Below the pieces are notes generated by a model. It made no database searches and was not told the origin of the DNA. It saw nothing but the letters and a program-made list of their open reading frames with translations. From Nitrogeniibacter aestuarii (GTDB taxonomy: Bacteria > Pseudomonadota > Gammaproteobacteria > Burkholderiales > Rhodocyclaceae), in NCBI RefSeq assembly GCF_017309585.1, contig NZ_CP071321.1:682001-746000 (forward strand): a stretch of DNA of 64,000 nucleotides, in the 5' to 3' direction. Within the stretch, counting starts at the first letter, position 1. Each line of letters begins with the position of its first letter. Made by a program: the position numbers and the translations under genes. Positions 25,646-35,356 of this stretch are shown here, piece by piece.

Positions 25646-26716
25646 TCAGCGATTGTCCAGCAATTGGGCGTAGAGCGCACGGTACTGATCGATGATCACC
25701 TGTTCGCTGAAATCCTGCTCGATGCGCTTGAGACCGTTGCGTGCGAGCGTGTTCTGCAATGAGGCATCTTCAATCAGCTGGCGCATGTTCTCCGCCAGCG
25801 ATTCGGCATCGTCGCATGGGCTGACCAGCGCGTCCTCTCCAGGGTGCGCGATTTCGCGCGCGCCCCTGAAGGCGGTGCAGGCCAGCGGCTTGCCATAGGC
25901 CCAGGCTTCGAGAATGACGTTGCCGAGCGTTTCCCGGTCCTGCGAGGGGAAGACGACCATGTCGGACAGGTGGAACCACTGCGCCGGGTCCTGCTGCCAG
26001 CCGGCGAAGTGGACGCGACTGCCCAGACCGGCCTGGCGCACCTGGGTTTCCAGCGCCTCGCGCAGGGGGCCGTCGCCGAGCAGGATCAGGCGCAGGCGCC
26101 GTCCGCCCAGTTCTGCCGGCAACTGGCGCATCGCCTCGATGAGCGTGGCGTGGCCCTTGACGTCGATCAGCCTGCCGGCGGTGACCATGAGCCAGTCTTC
26201 CGGCTGTACCTGCAAGGCTTCGCGCAGTTCCGCCTGGGTGTCCGCGTTGCAGGGTCTGGCCGGGTCGGCGAAATTGGTGATGTGGTGGACATCCTTCGCG
26301 GGCAGGCCGCCCTGGATCATCCAGTCACACAAGCCCTTGGTGTTGCCGATCCAGGCGTGGGCATGGCGGAACGGGTCGAGCTTGTAATAGCCGCCGAGGC
26401 GCGACAGATGCACCTGACCACGCCCGCGCTTGAGGTGGGTGAGCCGGGTCGCCCGACCCATGTAGGTCTGCACGATCGGCGCGGCGCTGGCGGCGACGAG
26501 CCGGGACAGTTCGTATTTCGAGAACGGGTCCCAGACGGTGCGCATGCCGGCGGTGATCTTGGGTACGTCCTGCAGGTGGTGCTGGTCGAGCTCCGAGCCG
26601 CGGCGCACCAGCACCTCGATGTCTTCGCCGTGGCGCTGCATGGCGGCCACGAAGCGCAGCAGCCAGCGTTCGGCGCCGCCCATTTCCTTGCTGCCGAGGA
26701 TGTGGAGTGACTTCAT
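25646..26716 (-). CDS. Glycosyltransferase family 4
   Basis: This 356-residue GT-B enzyme has an N-terminal HILGSKEMGGAERWLL, typical of the acceptor-side glycine loop. The donor-site region near residue 260 (FPSQDRETLGNVILEAWAYG) includes the ExxxxxxxE pattern of retaining GT4 enzymes. It overlaps the upstream GT4 by 4 bases, so the pair is cotranslated. It probably adds a sugar to the LPS core. Donor and acceptor cannot be read from sequence. Confidence 0.88.
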   Translation of the reverse strand: MKSLHILGSKEMGGAERWLLRFVAAMQRHGEDIEVLVRRGSELDQHHLQDVPKITAGMRTVWDPFSKYELSRLVAASAAPIVQTYMGRATRLTHLKRGRGQVHLSRLGGYYKLDPFRHAHAWIGNTKGLCDWMIQGGLPAKDVHHITNFADPARPCNADTQAELREALQVQPEDWLMVTAGRLIDVKGHATLIEAMRQLPAELGGRRLRLILLGDGPLREALETQVRQAGLGSRVHFAGWQQDPAQWFHLSDMVVFPSQDRETLGNVILEAWAYGKPLACTAFRGAREIAHPGEDALVSPCDDAESLAENMRQLIEDASLQNTLARNGLKRIEQDFSEQVIIDQYRALYAQLLDNR

Positions 26717-27795
26717 CGGTTCAGCACCTTGTCGTAGATCGCCAGATTGCCTTCACACATCACGTCCACCGAGAATTCGTCGAGTACCCGCTGCCGACCG
26801 GCGGCCCCCATGCGTTCGCGCAGGGCAGCATCGTCGAGCAGGCGGTTCATTGCCTCGCCGAGCGCGGCGACATCGCCCACATCGATGAGCAGACCGTTGA
26901 GCCCGTCGCGCACGGCCTCCGGCATGCCGCCGGCACGGCAGGCGATGATCGGCACCTGCGCGGCGGACGCCTGCAGCAGCGACACGCCCAAGCCTTCCAT
27001 ATCGGCCGGGTGAACGAGCAGATCGAGGCAACCGAGCTGGGCGGGCAGGTCGTCGACGAAGCCCATGAGGCGCACATTGGCGTTCAGACCCTGGTGCTCG
27101 ATGGCTTCGCGCAGTGCAGCGTCCAGCGGACCACGGCCATAGATGAGGACTTGCAGATCGGGGTGTCGGGCCAGCACGGCGGGCAGGGCGGCGAGCAGGT
27201 GGCGATGGCCCTTGCGCTCGATCAGTTGTGCCACGATGCCGGCCACCGGCGTGGTTTCGGGGAAGCCGAGTGATCGGCGAAAAGCCCCCTTGTCGTAGTC
27301 GCGCAGATAGGGGGTCGGGTCGAGCGCGCTGCGCACGCAACTCACGTGCTCGGCGTTCATGCCTTCGGCAAGCAGTACCTGACGGATGCCTTCCGAGATG
27401 GTGATCACGTGGTGATAGAGCCCGTACTTGAGTCTCACGGCCAGCCGCGACTCGGGATTGTCCACCCGGCGCGAAATGACTGCTGGGGTGCCGGACAGGC
27501 GCGCGGCAATGCCACCCCAGACGTCCGCGCCACGGCGACTGTGTACATGGAGCAGATCCGCACCCTGCGTTTTCATGGCGCGTCTGAGCCGGCCAGCGAG
27601 CGCCGCGTCGAGATCGCCCTTCATGGGCATTTCGATCACCCCGCCAAAAACGCGAGCCTCATCGGCAATGTGCGATCCGGCCGGGCAGGCCAGCACATTA
27701 TCGATACCGCGTTTTGCCAGCCCCTCCATCAGGTAGAGCACCTGCTTACCGCCACCGTAGAGGTGCCGGCCGGATTCCACGTGAAGCACTTTCAC
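26713..27795 (-). CDS. Glycosyltransferase family 4
   Basis: This 360-residue GT-B protein begins MKVLHVESGRHLYGGGKQVL and carries the GT4 donor motif region HPADMEGLGVSLLQASA. It has 4-base overlaps at both ends with the neighbouring operon genes. The first glutamate of the ExxxxxxxE pair is present but the second position differs from the strict motif. It acts with the GT9 and second GT4 in building a lipid-linked or core oligosaccharide. Confidence 0.87.
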   Translation of the reverse strand: MKVLHVESGRHLYGGGKQVLYLMEGLAKRGIDNVLACPAGSHIADEARVFGGVIEMPMKGDLDAALAGRLRRAMKTQGADLLHVHSRRGADVWGGIAARLSGTPAVISRRVDNPESRLAVRLKYGLYHHVITISEGIRQVLLAEGMNAEHVSCVRSALDPTPYLRDYDKGAFRRSLGFPETTPVAGIVAQLIERKGHRHLLAALPAVLARHPDLQVLIYGRGPLDAALREAIEHQGLNANVRLMGFVDDLPAQLGCLDLLVHPADMEGLGVSLLQASAAQVPIIACRAGGMPEAVRDGLNGLLIDVGDVAALGEAMNRLLDDAALRERMGAAGRQRVLDEFSVDVMCEGNLAIYDKVLNR

Positions 27796-28847
27796 GTCGT
27801 GCCTCCGGCGGCGAGGACGCTGCGGGCTTCGTCCATCACGCGCTCGGCAGTGATGTCACGCAGGCAGGTGAATGCGCCATGGCAGGTCGGGCGCCTGCGG
27901 CAGGGGGAGCATTCGAGTCCGAGCCAGATCACCCGGGCGTTGTCGCGACCGGTGTCCAGATAGGGGCGTGTCGAGCCGAAGAGGGCGACCGTCGGGGTGG
28001 CGAAGGCGATCCCCATGTGGGTCAGCCCGGTATCGACGCCGACAAGCAGCCCGGCACGCTCGATGACGGCGGCAGCTTCGGGGATGTTGGTCTTGCCCGC
28101 GAGGACGACCGCGCCTGGAATGGCGCCGGCAATGCGCTCGGCTGCGTCCACATCGGCAGGGCCGCCGAGGATGACCGGGGTCATGCCCAGCTCGGCAGCC
28201 ACTTTGGGCCCCAGGGCTTGCCATGCGTCTTCGAACCAGTGCTTCTGGGGGCGCGTGGTGAAGGGCGCAAAGGCCGCGAAATGCCCGCGCTCGAGACCCT
28301 GCGCGGCCAGCAGCGCATCGACCTTCGCTGCCACCGTGTCACCGACGACCAGACGCGGCAGGAATTCGCCGGTGTCGAGCCCGAGTTGCTGGGCGAGGTA
28401 GAGATATTCGGAGCTGATCCGCCCGGCGTCGCCGCCTTTCGGAATCACCTCGGTCATCAGCCATTGGCTGCCCTCACGACTGCCCAGTCCAATGCGTCGC
28501 GGCGCGCCCGACAACCAGGTGAGCCAGCCGCTCTTGAGCAGGCTCTGCATGTCGATGGCGATGTCGAAGCGCTTTGACTTGAGCTCGCGGGACAGGCCGC
28601 GGACTGCCCGGAACAGATCCCCGAAGCGGCGAGCCTGCCATAGCTTCTTCCACTCGCTCTTGGGCCAGTGGATGAGTTCATCGACGCACGGATCATCCGC
28701 CAGCAAAGGCGCGATGCCCGGCTCGACCAGCCAGGCCACATGGGCGTCTGGCCAGGTCGCCTTGAGCGCAGCCGCAAAGGGCGAGGCGAACACCACGTCG
28801 CCGATGGCGGAAGTGCGGACGATGAGGATGCGGGGCGATTGGGTCAT
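27792..28847 (-). CDS. Glycosyltransferase family 9 (heptosyltransferase-like)
   Basis: This 351-residue protein starts MTQSPRILIVRTSAIGDVVF, the ADP-heptose transferase signature. It also carries FAPFTTRPQKHW and VGVDTGLTHMG, the donor-site motifs of WaaC/WaaF-type enzymes. A CSPCRRRPTCHGAFTC segment gives a C-terminal cysteine group also seen in WaaC relatives. The ATG at 28847 is preferred; upstream codons to 28937 are basic and unlike the family. It is the first gene of the minus-strand operon and probably adds inner-core heptose. Confidence 0.88.
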   Translation of the reverse strand: MTQSPRILIVRTSAIGDVVFASPFAAALKATWPDAHVAWLVEPGIAPLLADDPCVDELIHWPKSEWKKLWQARRFGDLFRAVRGLSRELKSKRFDIAIDMQSLLKSGWLTWLSGAPRRIGLGSREGSQWLMTEVIPKGGDAGRISSEYLYLAQQLGLDTGEFLPRLVVGDTVAAKVDALLAAQGLERGHFAAFAPFTTRPQKHWFEDAWQALGPKVAAELGMTPVILGGPADVDAAERIAGAIPGAVVLAGKTNIPEAAAVIERAGLLVGVDTGLTHMGIAFATPTVALFGSTRPYLDTGRDNARVIWLGLECSPCRRRPTCHGAFTCLRDITAERVMDEARSVLAAGGTT

Positions 28848-29046
28848 GACGGCGACAGATATTACCCGGTCTTGCACACTCAGTCGCGAGTCACGGGCAC
28901 GGCTGGATCGGAGGTGCCGCCCTGTCATGGGTGGCAATGTTAGACTTACGCCACTTTAGAATGACGAGTGTTTGCAGACGCATGCCAACCCCGGGTGCGT
29001 CGCCGGTGCTTGTCAGGTCAATTCCCTACAGAGACGGCGGAATCCC

Positions 29047-30267
29047 TTGAAGTTGCTGCATCTGGTCAGTCTGAGAGAAGTCGGCGGAATCCAGCGCGAT
29101 TTTGCCAATTTTGTCAGCACCAGTCCTGCCGGTCGCGCCGTTGAACACCATCTGTTGCTGACCCGCCCCGGCATCGCTGAAGCCATTGCCCCGCAAGTGC
29201 GTTCCTCGGTCGCGTCTATCCGCGCATTGCGGCATTGGGGCACGCTGGAGATCCCGGCCGGCCTGCCCATGGTGCGTCAATGGTGGTTCCAACGTGCCGT
29301 CAAACGCTCGCAGGCCGACGCCATCGTCTTGTGGAGTGCGCCGCGAGCCCTGCAGCACATCGATGTGCCACCCGCAACCAGGCTGATCTATTACGAGCAC
29401 GGTGCCGCCTGGTTCAACCGCGACACGGACGAGGTGGCGCGACAGGTCAAGCGAGCCGACGGCATTGTCTGCAATTCCAATGCCTCCGCGCGCATGATGC
29501 GTCTGCGGTGGGGCGTTGGAGCTGCCCAGCCGGTGGTCGTGTGTCCCAACGCGGTGGTGATGCCGACGGGCGCCAGTGCGGCAGCCCCAAGATCGCTGCC
29601 GCCGGGGGCTCGCCTGACGCTGGGGATGGCCGGGCGCCTCGAGTCGCTGAAGGGGGGCGTGCTTGCGCTTCATGCGCTGCGCGCCTTGCTCGATCATGGC
29701 GTGGATGCCCGGTTGCTGGTGGCAGGAACGGGGCCGGATCGGGCGCGTCTGGAGCAACAGGCCGCCGCGCTGGAGATATCGGAGCGGGTCGAGTTTCTGG
29801 GCTTTGTCGACCAGATGCAGTCGTTCTATGCGCGGCTGGATGTCTTTCTGTGCCCGTCGATTCGCGAGCCCTTTGGCCTGGTGTGCGCAGAGGCCATGGC
29901 CCACGGGCTGCCGGTTGTGTGCTCGGCCGTCGACGGCTTGCCTGAAGTGGTCCTCGATGGCGTTACCGGCGTTTGCGTCCCGCCGAGTCTGCCGCTGACG
30001 GACTACGGTGCGTATGGTGGCGTCGCGGATGGGGTGCCGGGATACGTTTATGATCCCGCGTCGGATGCCATCCGTCCTGCGCGGCTCGTGGATCCGGCGG
30101 GCCTGGCCAATGCCGTGCTTGCCGTGACGGCCGATGAGGCCGGCTATGCGCGCTTCAGTGGCGCCGCACTCGAACGAGCAGGGGTGTTGGCTGACTATGC
30201 GGGGCATGTTGGTGACGTGCTCGACGCCATCCGGTCGTTCATCGACGTGCCGCGTGAGGCCGCGTGA
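29047..30267 (+). CDS. Glycosyltransferase family 4 (TTG start)
   Basis: The GT4 fold begins KLLHLVSLREVGGIQRDF, immediately after a TTG codon at 29047 behind GGCGGA. Another TTG at 28972 would add 25 residues unlike the family. The 406-residue protein has MAGRLESLKGG and the donor motif EPFGLVCAEAMAHGLPVV. A Gly/Tyr/Asp-rich insert around VPPSLPLTDYGAYGG precedes the last helices. It is divergent from the GT9 operon, about 200 bases away, and likely belongs to the same LPS pathway. Confidence 0.8.
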   Translation: MKLLHLVSLREVGGIQRDFANFVSTSPAGRAVEHHLLLTRPGIAEAIAPQVRSSVASIRALRHWGTLEIPAGLPMVRQWWFQRAVKRSQADAIVLWSAPRALQHIDVPPATRLIYYEHGAAWFNRDTDEVARQVKRADGIVCNSNASARMMRLRWGVGAAQPVVVCPNAVVMPTGASAAAPRSLPPGARLTLGMAGRLESLKGGVLALHALRALLDHGVDARLLVAGTGPDRARLEQQAAALEISERVEFLGFVDQMQSFYARLDVFLCPSIREPFGLVCAEAMAHGLPVVCSAVDGLPEVVLDGVTGVCVPPSLPLTDYGAYGGVADGVPGYVYDPASDAIRPARLVDPAGLANAVLAVTADEAGYARFSGAALERAGVLADYAGHVGDVLDAIRSFIDVPREAA

Positions 30268-30528
30268 TCCGGTGCAAGGCGTACGATGCCCATGGCTCTG
30301 TCATGCTCAAACGCTTGCTCTACGTCAGCTCACCATGTTAAACCCCGCTGTCTTCAAACGACGTCCGCCGTCGAACGGAAGAATGAAATCGACGACAGCA
30401 CAATTCGATGCGTCACAGGCGTCGTCTTCATATTCATGCGCTGGTGCGTCCGGCAACAGCCCGGCGGTTTTCGGGTGACGCATCCGGGCAATGCCGACGT
30501 TTTCAATTATTCAATAGACCATGCATGA

Positions 30529-31830
30529 ATGACCTCGCTGACCGGCTCTGATTTCAAGAGGTACTTTCACCTCGTTTCCTTGTATCTGCTGTACTTCGGC
30601 GCTTTTCTCTATTTTGCGGGGCCGGCGATCGGGCGACCGGTCTTCGAACTCTTCCTGATCACCGGGGCATTGAGTCTGATATGGCATCTACCCAGGATCT
30701 GGCGCAATCCGGTTGTTCTGTTGCTTGGCGCGAGTATCCTGATTCAGATCGCATCATGGATGTACTGCCAGCAGAATTTCGCGCAGTACGCTGCGTCGAA
30801 TCCGGATCTGAAGCGATTGGGGCACTTGTTCCTGTTTCTGCCGGTGGCCTGGGTGCTTGGAGCGAACAATCGATCTCCTTGGGTGCTGGCAGTACTGTTT
30901 TTTGCCGGACTCTGCATCACGCCCTTTTCCATGGGCAATGGTGCCAGCGACTTTTTCGATGGGCAGCGATCCGACTTCGGATACCGGAACGCCCAGCACG
31001 TCGCCATCGTGTTTGCGGTGTCACTGGTGGCGTTGGTGGTGTTGAGAAAACGCGTTCTGGATGGCTTCCCGTCAGCGAAGACATGGGCCAGTGCCGTGCT
31101 TGCGGCGGCGATCATCTACGCCGTGCTGATCGTGGCGATCGCCAATACGCGCGGCGTGTTTCTTGGCCTGGCAGCGGGCGTTCTCGTGGCCGGTGCGGGC
31201 ATGTTGTTGAAAAACAAGAAACCCAAAAAGCGCGACGTGCTGGTGACCGCGGCTCTGGCGATTGTGATGGCAATGTCGTTGAGCCTGACGTCGAATCCCG
31301 TGAGCAACTGGTTGCGCGAAGTGGACACGGTGAAATCACTGGTGTCTGGCGATGTCTCGACTATTCCCAATGACACCAGTTCGGGCATACGCATCCATAC
31401 GTGGGTGGAAGGCTGGAAATGGTTCGGGCAGAGCCCATGGATCGGCTGGGGCCAGAACGGAAAGAACATGGCCATCAAGGAGTCCACTGCGCTGCCCGAA
31501 GCGATCCGGAATGAATTTGGGCATCTGCACAACAGCTACCTGGAGACCTTGGTCAACAATGGACTGCTTGGCTTGAGCCTGATCCTCGCCTTGCATGCAT
31601 GGGTGGGCACCACCGTCATCAAGGGCTGCCGACGACGAGGCATCAAGGATGTTCAGGTCTTTACCGCAGTGGTCGGTGTGCTGTGGCTCATCGCCAACTG
31701 CTTCGAGTCCTACATGTTCTATCGATCGGGGGTGATGATGTTTGGTATCGTGAGCGCTTCGCTTTTGACCGCCAGTGGCTACGACTTCGGTCTTTCATCG
31801 CCAGTGGCTCGAAACGCACACGAACGCTGA
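30529..31830 (+). CDS. O-antigen ligase/polymerase-like membrane protein
   Basis: This 433-residue protein has about 11-12 hydrophobic helices and a large periplasmic loop before the C-terminal helices. The loop contains WIGWGQNGKNM and GHLHNSYLETLVNNG; the histidine-containing HLHNSYLE is the conserved Wzy_C/WaaL motif. WaaL joins lipid-linked O-antigen to lipid A-core in the periplasm; Wzy polymerases look similar. It lies between LPS glycosyltransferase genes. The 261 bases upstream (30268-30528) hold no recognisable gene. Confidence 0.85.
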   Translation: MTSLTGSDFKRYFHLVSLYLLYFGAFLYFAGPAIGRPVFELFLITGALSLIWHLPRIWRNPVVLLLGASILIQIASWMYCQQNFAQYAASNPDLKRLGHLFLFLPVAWVLGANNRSPWVLAVLFFAGLCITPFSMGNGASDFFDGQRSDFGYRNAQHVAIVFAVSLVALVVLRKRVLDGFPSAKTWASAVLAAAIIYAVLIVAIANTRGVFLGLAAGVLVAGAGMLLKNKKPKKRDVLVTAALAIVMAMSLSLTSNPVSNWLREVDTVKSLVSGDVSTIPNDTSSGIRIHTWVEGWKWFGQSPWIGWGQNGKNMAIKESTALPEAIRNEFGHLHNSYLETLVNNGLLGLSLILALHAWVGTTVIKGCRRRGIKDVQVFTAVVGVLWLIANCFESYMFYRSGVMMFGIVSASLLTASGYDFGLSSPVARNAHER

Positions 31831-31927
31831 AGATGTCTTCGCTGGTTTGTTGGCAGGATTCAGGTGCGCATGAGGCGCTGGACGATGAGTCGCCCTTTCT
31901 CACTATCAAACATGTCGGGGTGCCGAG

Positions 31928-33034
31928 GTGACTGAAAGAATCGCCATCTACACCCCCGATCTTTCCACGGGTGGCGTCGGGAAGATGCGCACGCACCTGA
32001 TGTGGGAAATGGTACGTCGTGGTTACGAGGTGGATCTGCTGGTCGCCAGGACGGACAGCCCGCTGTTCGGCCGCATTCCCGATGCGGTGCACGTCGAACA
32101 GATCGGGACGACGCATCCCTTTTACAGTCTCTTTCCGCTTGTCCGCTATTTCAGGCGCCGTAAACCGACGGTGTTGCTGACGGATCGACTGCGCCTGAGC
32201 AAGGCCTGTCAGCGCGCTGTGAGTTGGTCGCGGGTGCCGACCCGCTTGTACCTCAGCATGCACAATCCGCTGTCGGTCAAGCTGGACGCCTTGTCTGAGC
32301 CCAAGCGCAAACGCCTGCATGGGGAGTTCATGCAATGGGCCCTGAAAAATGACAGATTGATCGCGGTGTCTGACGGCGTCGCGGCCGACCTGGTTGAGCA
32401 TGTCGGCGTCCCCGCCGAATTCATCAGCACGGTCACCAATCCGGTGATTACGCCGGAGATCTTGCAGTTGGCGGCACAGCCGCTCGATCATCCCTTTTTC
32501 GGATCCCATCATGATCCGGTTGTGCTCGCCGCCGGTCGCATGACCGAGCAGAAGGATTTTCCGACGCTGCTTCGCGCATTCGAACGGGTCCGCCGTGAGC
32601 GACGCGTCAAAATGGTCTTGCTTGGCGATCAGGCCGGACACTTCGCCGAACTGGAGGCCATGGTGCGGACCCTGGGCATCGAGGATGATGTGAGCTTCCC
32701 CGGATTCGAACCCAACCCCTATCGATACATGGCCCGTGCCGACGTTTTCGCACTCTCTTCGCGCTGGGAGGGCTTCGGCAACGTCATGGTCGAAGCGCTG
32801 GCGACCGGCCTGCCGGTCGTGGCAACCGACTGTCCGGTCGGGCCCAGGGAAATACTCCAGGACGGCGCGCTGGGGCCGCTCGTTCCGATGGGTGACAGCC
32901 AGGCGCTGGCAAACGGCATCATGCAGATGCTCGACGAACGCCCTGCGGCCGAGCGCCTTCAGGCGGGCGTGGCGAAATACACGGTCGAACATAGTGTGGA
33001 TGGCTATCTCAAGGCGTTTGGACTTGATGGCTGA
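31928..33034 (+). CDS. GT4 glycosyltransferase, array member 1 (GTG start)
   Basis: This is the first of five related genes in a row. The GTG at 31928 follows GCCGAG. The 368-residue product begins MTERIAIYTPDLSTGGVGKM and has AGRMTEQKDFPTL, then the donor-site segment SSRWEGFGNVMVEALATG and DCPVGPREIL. The WEGF...E...DCP(x)GPxE block recurs in all five. It overlaps the next gene by 8 bases. Confidence 0.88.
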   Translation: MTERIAIYTPDLSTGGVGKMRTHLMWEMVRRGYEVDLLVARTDSPLFGRIPDAVHVEQIGTTHPFYSLFPLVRYFRRRKPTVLLTDRLRLSKACQRAVSWSRVPTRLYLSMHNPLSVKLDALSEPKRKRLHGEFMQWALKNDRLIAVSDGVAADLVEHVGVPAEFISTVTNPVITPEILQLAAQPLDHPFFGSHHDPVVLAAGRMTEQKDFPTLLRAFERVRRERRVKMVLLGDQAGHFAELEAMVRTLGIEDDVSFPGFEPNPYRYMARADVFALSSRWEGFGNVMVEALATGLPVVATDCPVGPREILQDGALGPLVPMGDSQALANGIMQMLDERPAAERLQAGVAKYTVEHSVDGYLKAFGLDG

Positions 33035-34205
33035 CACGTCCAAAAACGTTCACGACACCGGACCGGTCGGGCCCCGGGTGGCCTTTGTCATGGCTGAACT
33101 GGGCTCGGGCGGCATCGGCCGGATCACCGTGCTGCTGACCCGCGAGCTGGTCTCGCGCGGCTTCCGGGTGGATCTGGTGCTGGGGCGCGTCGCGGGGCCG
33201 TTTGTCGAACAGCTCGACCCGAGGGTGCGCGTGGTCTCGATCAAAACCACGCATTCGCTGGGTTCGATCATTCTACTGGCGCTTTACGTGCGCCGCGCCC
33301 GGCCAGCCGTCATCGTGTGCGAGAAGTTGCGGGTCAACCTGGCCGTTCATCGTGCCTGTGCGCTGGTGCGCCGCACGATACCGGTGTTCGCCAGTATTCA
33401 CGGTGTCCTTCAGCACAAGCTCGAAGGTGAAAACCTGCCGGACCACAAGAAGCGGCGAAAGTATCGTGACATCGCCAAGGCCTATCCACGAAACGCCGGG
33501 TTCCTGCCGGTGTCGAGCGGTATCGGGCGCGATTTGATCGAACACTTTGGCGTACCGGCCGAGCGCGTCCACGTGGTGCTGAACCCGGTGGTCACCGAAG
33601 CGATGCTGAGCTCGGCCCGCGAGGCGGTTGATCATCCCTGGTTTGCCGAGGGTGAGTCCGTTCCGGTCATTGTCGGGGTCGGGCGGCTGGAGCCGCAAAA
33701 GGACTTCGCCACACTGATCCGGGCCTTCGCGCTCTTGCGAAAACGGTTGCCGATCCGATTGCTGATCCTGGGGGAGGGGAGTGAGCGCGCGCCACTGGCG
33801 TCCCTGGTCACCGAGCTGGGGCTCGACGACGACGTATCCATGCCCGGGTTCGTGGCCAATCCGTACGCTTTCGTTTCAAGATCGGCGGTGTTCGTGCTCT
33901 CATCGCGCTGGGAGGGGTTCGGCAACGTCATCGTCGAAGCCATGGCGCTGGGAACGCCGGTGGTGTCCACGGACTGTCCGGCCGGGCCGCGTGAAATCCT
34001 CGACGACGGCCGTTTCGGCCGGCTTGTGCCGATCGCGGACAGCCAGGCCATGGCGGATGCGATCGAAGCAACGCTTGCCCATCCGGTGCCGCGTGAGCTC
34101 CTGGTCGCCGAGGGCGCAAAATACACGCCCGCGGCTGCCGTGGATGCGTATCTGCGCGCGATGCAACTCGATCAGCCTCGGGGTGATGGACCGAAACCAT
34201 GTTGA
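33027..34205 (+). CDS. GT4 glycosyltransferase, array member 2
   Basis: The frame is open from 32736, but the family N-terminus (VAFVMAELGSGGIGRI) lies behind the ATG at 33027, so that start is used. The 392-residue product has GVGRLEPQKDFATL, SSRWEGFGNVIVEAMALG and DCPAGPREIL. It overlaps member 1 by 8 bases and member 3 by 7, indicating one translational unit. Like the others it should be a cytosolic, membrane-associated enzyme of polysaccharide assembly. Confidence 0.88.
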   Translation: MADTSKNVHDTGPVGPRVAFVMAELGSGGIGRITVLLTRELVSRGFRVDLVLGRVAGPFVEQLDPRVRVVSIKTTHSLGSIILLALYVRRARPAVIVCEKLRVNLAVHRACALVRRTIPVFASIHGVLQHKLEGENLPDHKKRRKYRDIAKAYPRNAGFLPVSSGIGRDLIEHFGVPAERVHVVLNPVVTEAMLSSAREAVDHPWFAEGESVPVIVGVGRLEPQKDFATLIRAFALLRKRLPIRLLILGEGSERAPLASLVTELGLDDDVSMPGFVANPYAFVSRSAVFVLSSRWEGFGNVIVEAMALGTPVVSTDCPAGPREILDDGRFGRLVPIADSQAMADAIEATLAHPVPRELLVAEGAKYTPAAAVDAYLRAMQLDQPRGDGPKPC

Positions 34206-35356
34206 GCACGACCGTCTCCGATTCGCCGGCCATGCGTGTGGCCATCTTCATCCCATCGTATGGGGATGGGGGGGTCGAGCGCATGCTGGTCAATCTGGCG
34301 GGGGGCCTGGCTCGTCGTGGGGTGCATGTGGATTTCCTGACGCGCTCGGCTCAGGCGCCCTATCTGGACAGGCTGTCGAAAGAGGTCCGGCTGATCGAAA
34401 CAGGCAAGACAGGCTTGTGGTCGCTTCAGCCCTTCCTGCGGCAGTATTTGAGCGAGGCCAGACCCGATTTCGTGCTTTGCGGCAAGGATCGCGCAGGGCG
34501 AACAGCACTGCTGGCCAAACGGTTGTGGAAAGCCGATTTCGCGTTGATTATGCGCCCCGGTTCAACTGTCTCCGAGCGCTTGGCCAAGCGCAACTGGTTC
34601 AAGCGCTGGCGAGCCTACCGCCTGATCCGGAAAACCTATCAACCGGCGGCTGCCGTCGTCGGCAATTCGGAAGGTGTGGTTCGGGACGTGGCCATGATCA
34701 GTGGCGTACCGGATGCGCGCATGCACCTGATCCGGAATCCCGTCATCACGCCCGATCTGTTCGAACGCGCCGCGCAGGCACCGCGGCCGGACTGTTTTGG
34801 CGATTCGGCACCGCCGGTGATCCTCGGTGTCGGCGGCCTGCGGCGGCAGAAGGGGTTCGACACCCTTGTCAGGGCTTTTGCCCGTGTTCGTGCTGCGCGC
34901 CCCTGCCGCTTGCTGATTCTCGGCGAAGGTCACCTGCGCGCGAGCCTCACCAGCCTGGCGGAGGAACTTGGCGTGGTCGGCGATGTGCTGATGCCGGGCT
35001 TCGATCCTGATCCGTATCCCAGTGTCAGCAGGGCCAGTGTCTTTGTGTTGTCATCGCGCTGGGAGGGGTCGCCCAATGCCCTGACCGAGGCCTTGGCGCT
35101 TGGCACGCCGGTGGTGTCGACCGACTGCCCTTCAGGCCCGAGGGAAGTGCTTCGCGGTGGTGAGGTCGCCCCGTTGGTGCCGGTCGATGACGTGACGGCC
35201 ATGGCCGATGCCATCGACCGGGTACTGGATACACCGGGCGACCGGGCGATGCGCCAGGCGGCGGTGAATGAATATACGGTCGAGACCTGCGCGGCGCGTT
35301 ACCACGCGCTGTTTCAATCCCTGCTCGACGCCAGAGGCCGTGGCCATGGGCACTGA
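34199..35356 (+). CDS. GT4 glycosyltransferase, array member 3
   Basis: This 385-residue paralogue begins near VAIFIPSYGDGGVERMLVN. The second ATG (34232) could be the true start. Donor-side blocks GVGGLRRQKGFDTL, SSRWEGSPNALTEALALG and DCPSGPREVL align with the neighbours. The two acidic residues of the retaining GT4 motif are kept. It overlaps member 4 by 11 bases. Confidence 0.87.
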   Translation: MLSTTVSDSPAMRVAIFIPSYGDGGVERMLVNLAGGLARRGVHVDFLTRSAQAPYLDRLSKEVRLIETGKTGLWSLQPFLRQYLSEARPDFVLCGKDRAGRTALLAKRLWKADFALIMRPGSTVSERLAKRNWFKRWRAYRLIRKTYQPAAAVVGNSEGVVRDVAMISGVPDARMHLIRNPVITPDLFERAAQAPRPDCFGDSAPPVILGVGGLRRQKGFDTLVRAFARVRAARPCRLLILGEGHLRASLTSLAEELGVVGDVLMPGFDPDPYPSVSRASVFVLSSRWEGSPNALTEALALGTPVVSTDCPSGPREVLRGGEVAPLVPVDDVTAMADAIDRVLDTPGDRAMRQAAVNEYTVETCAARYHALFQSLLDARGRGHGH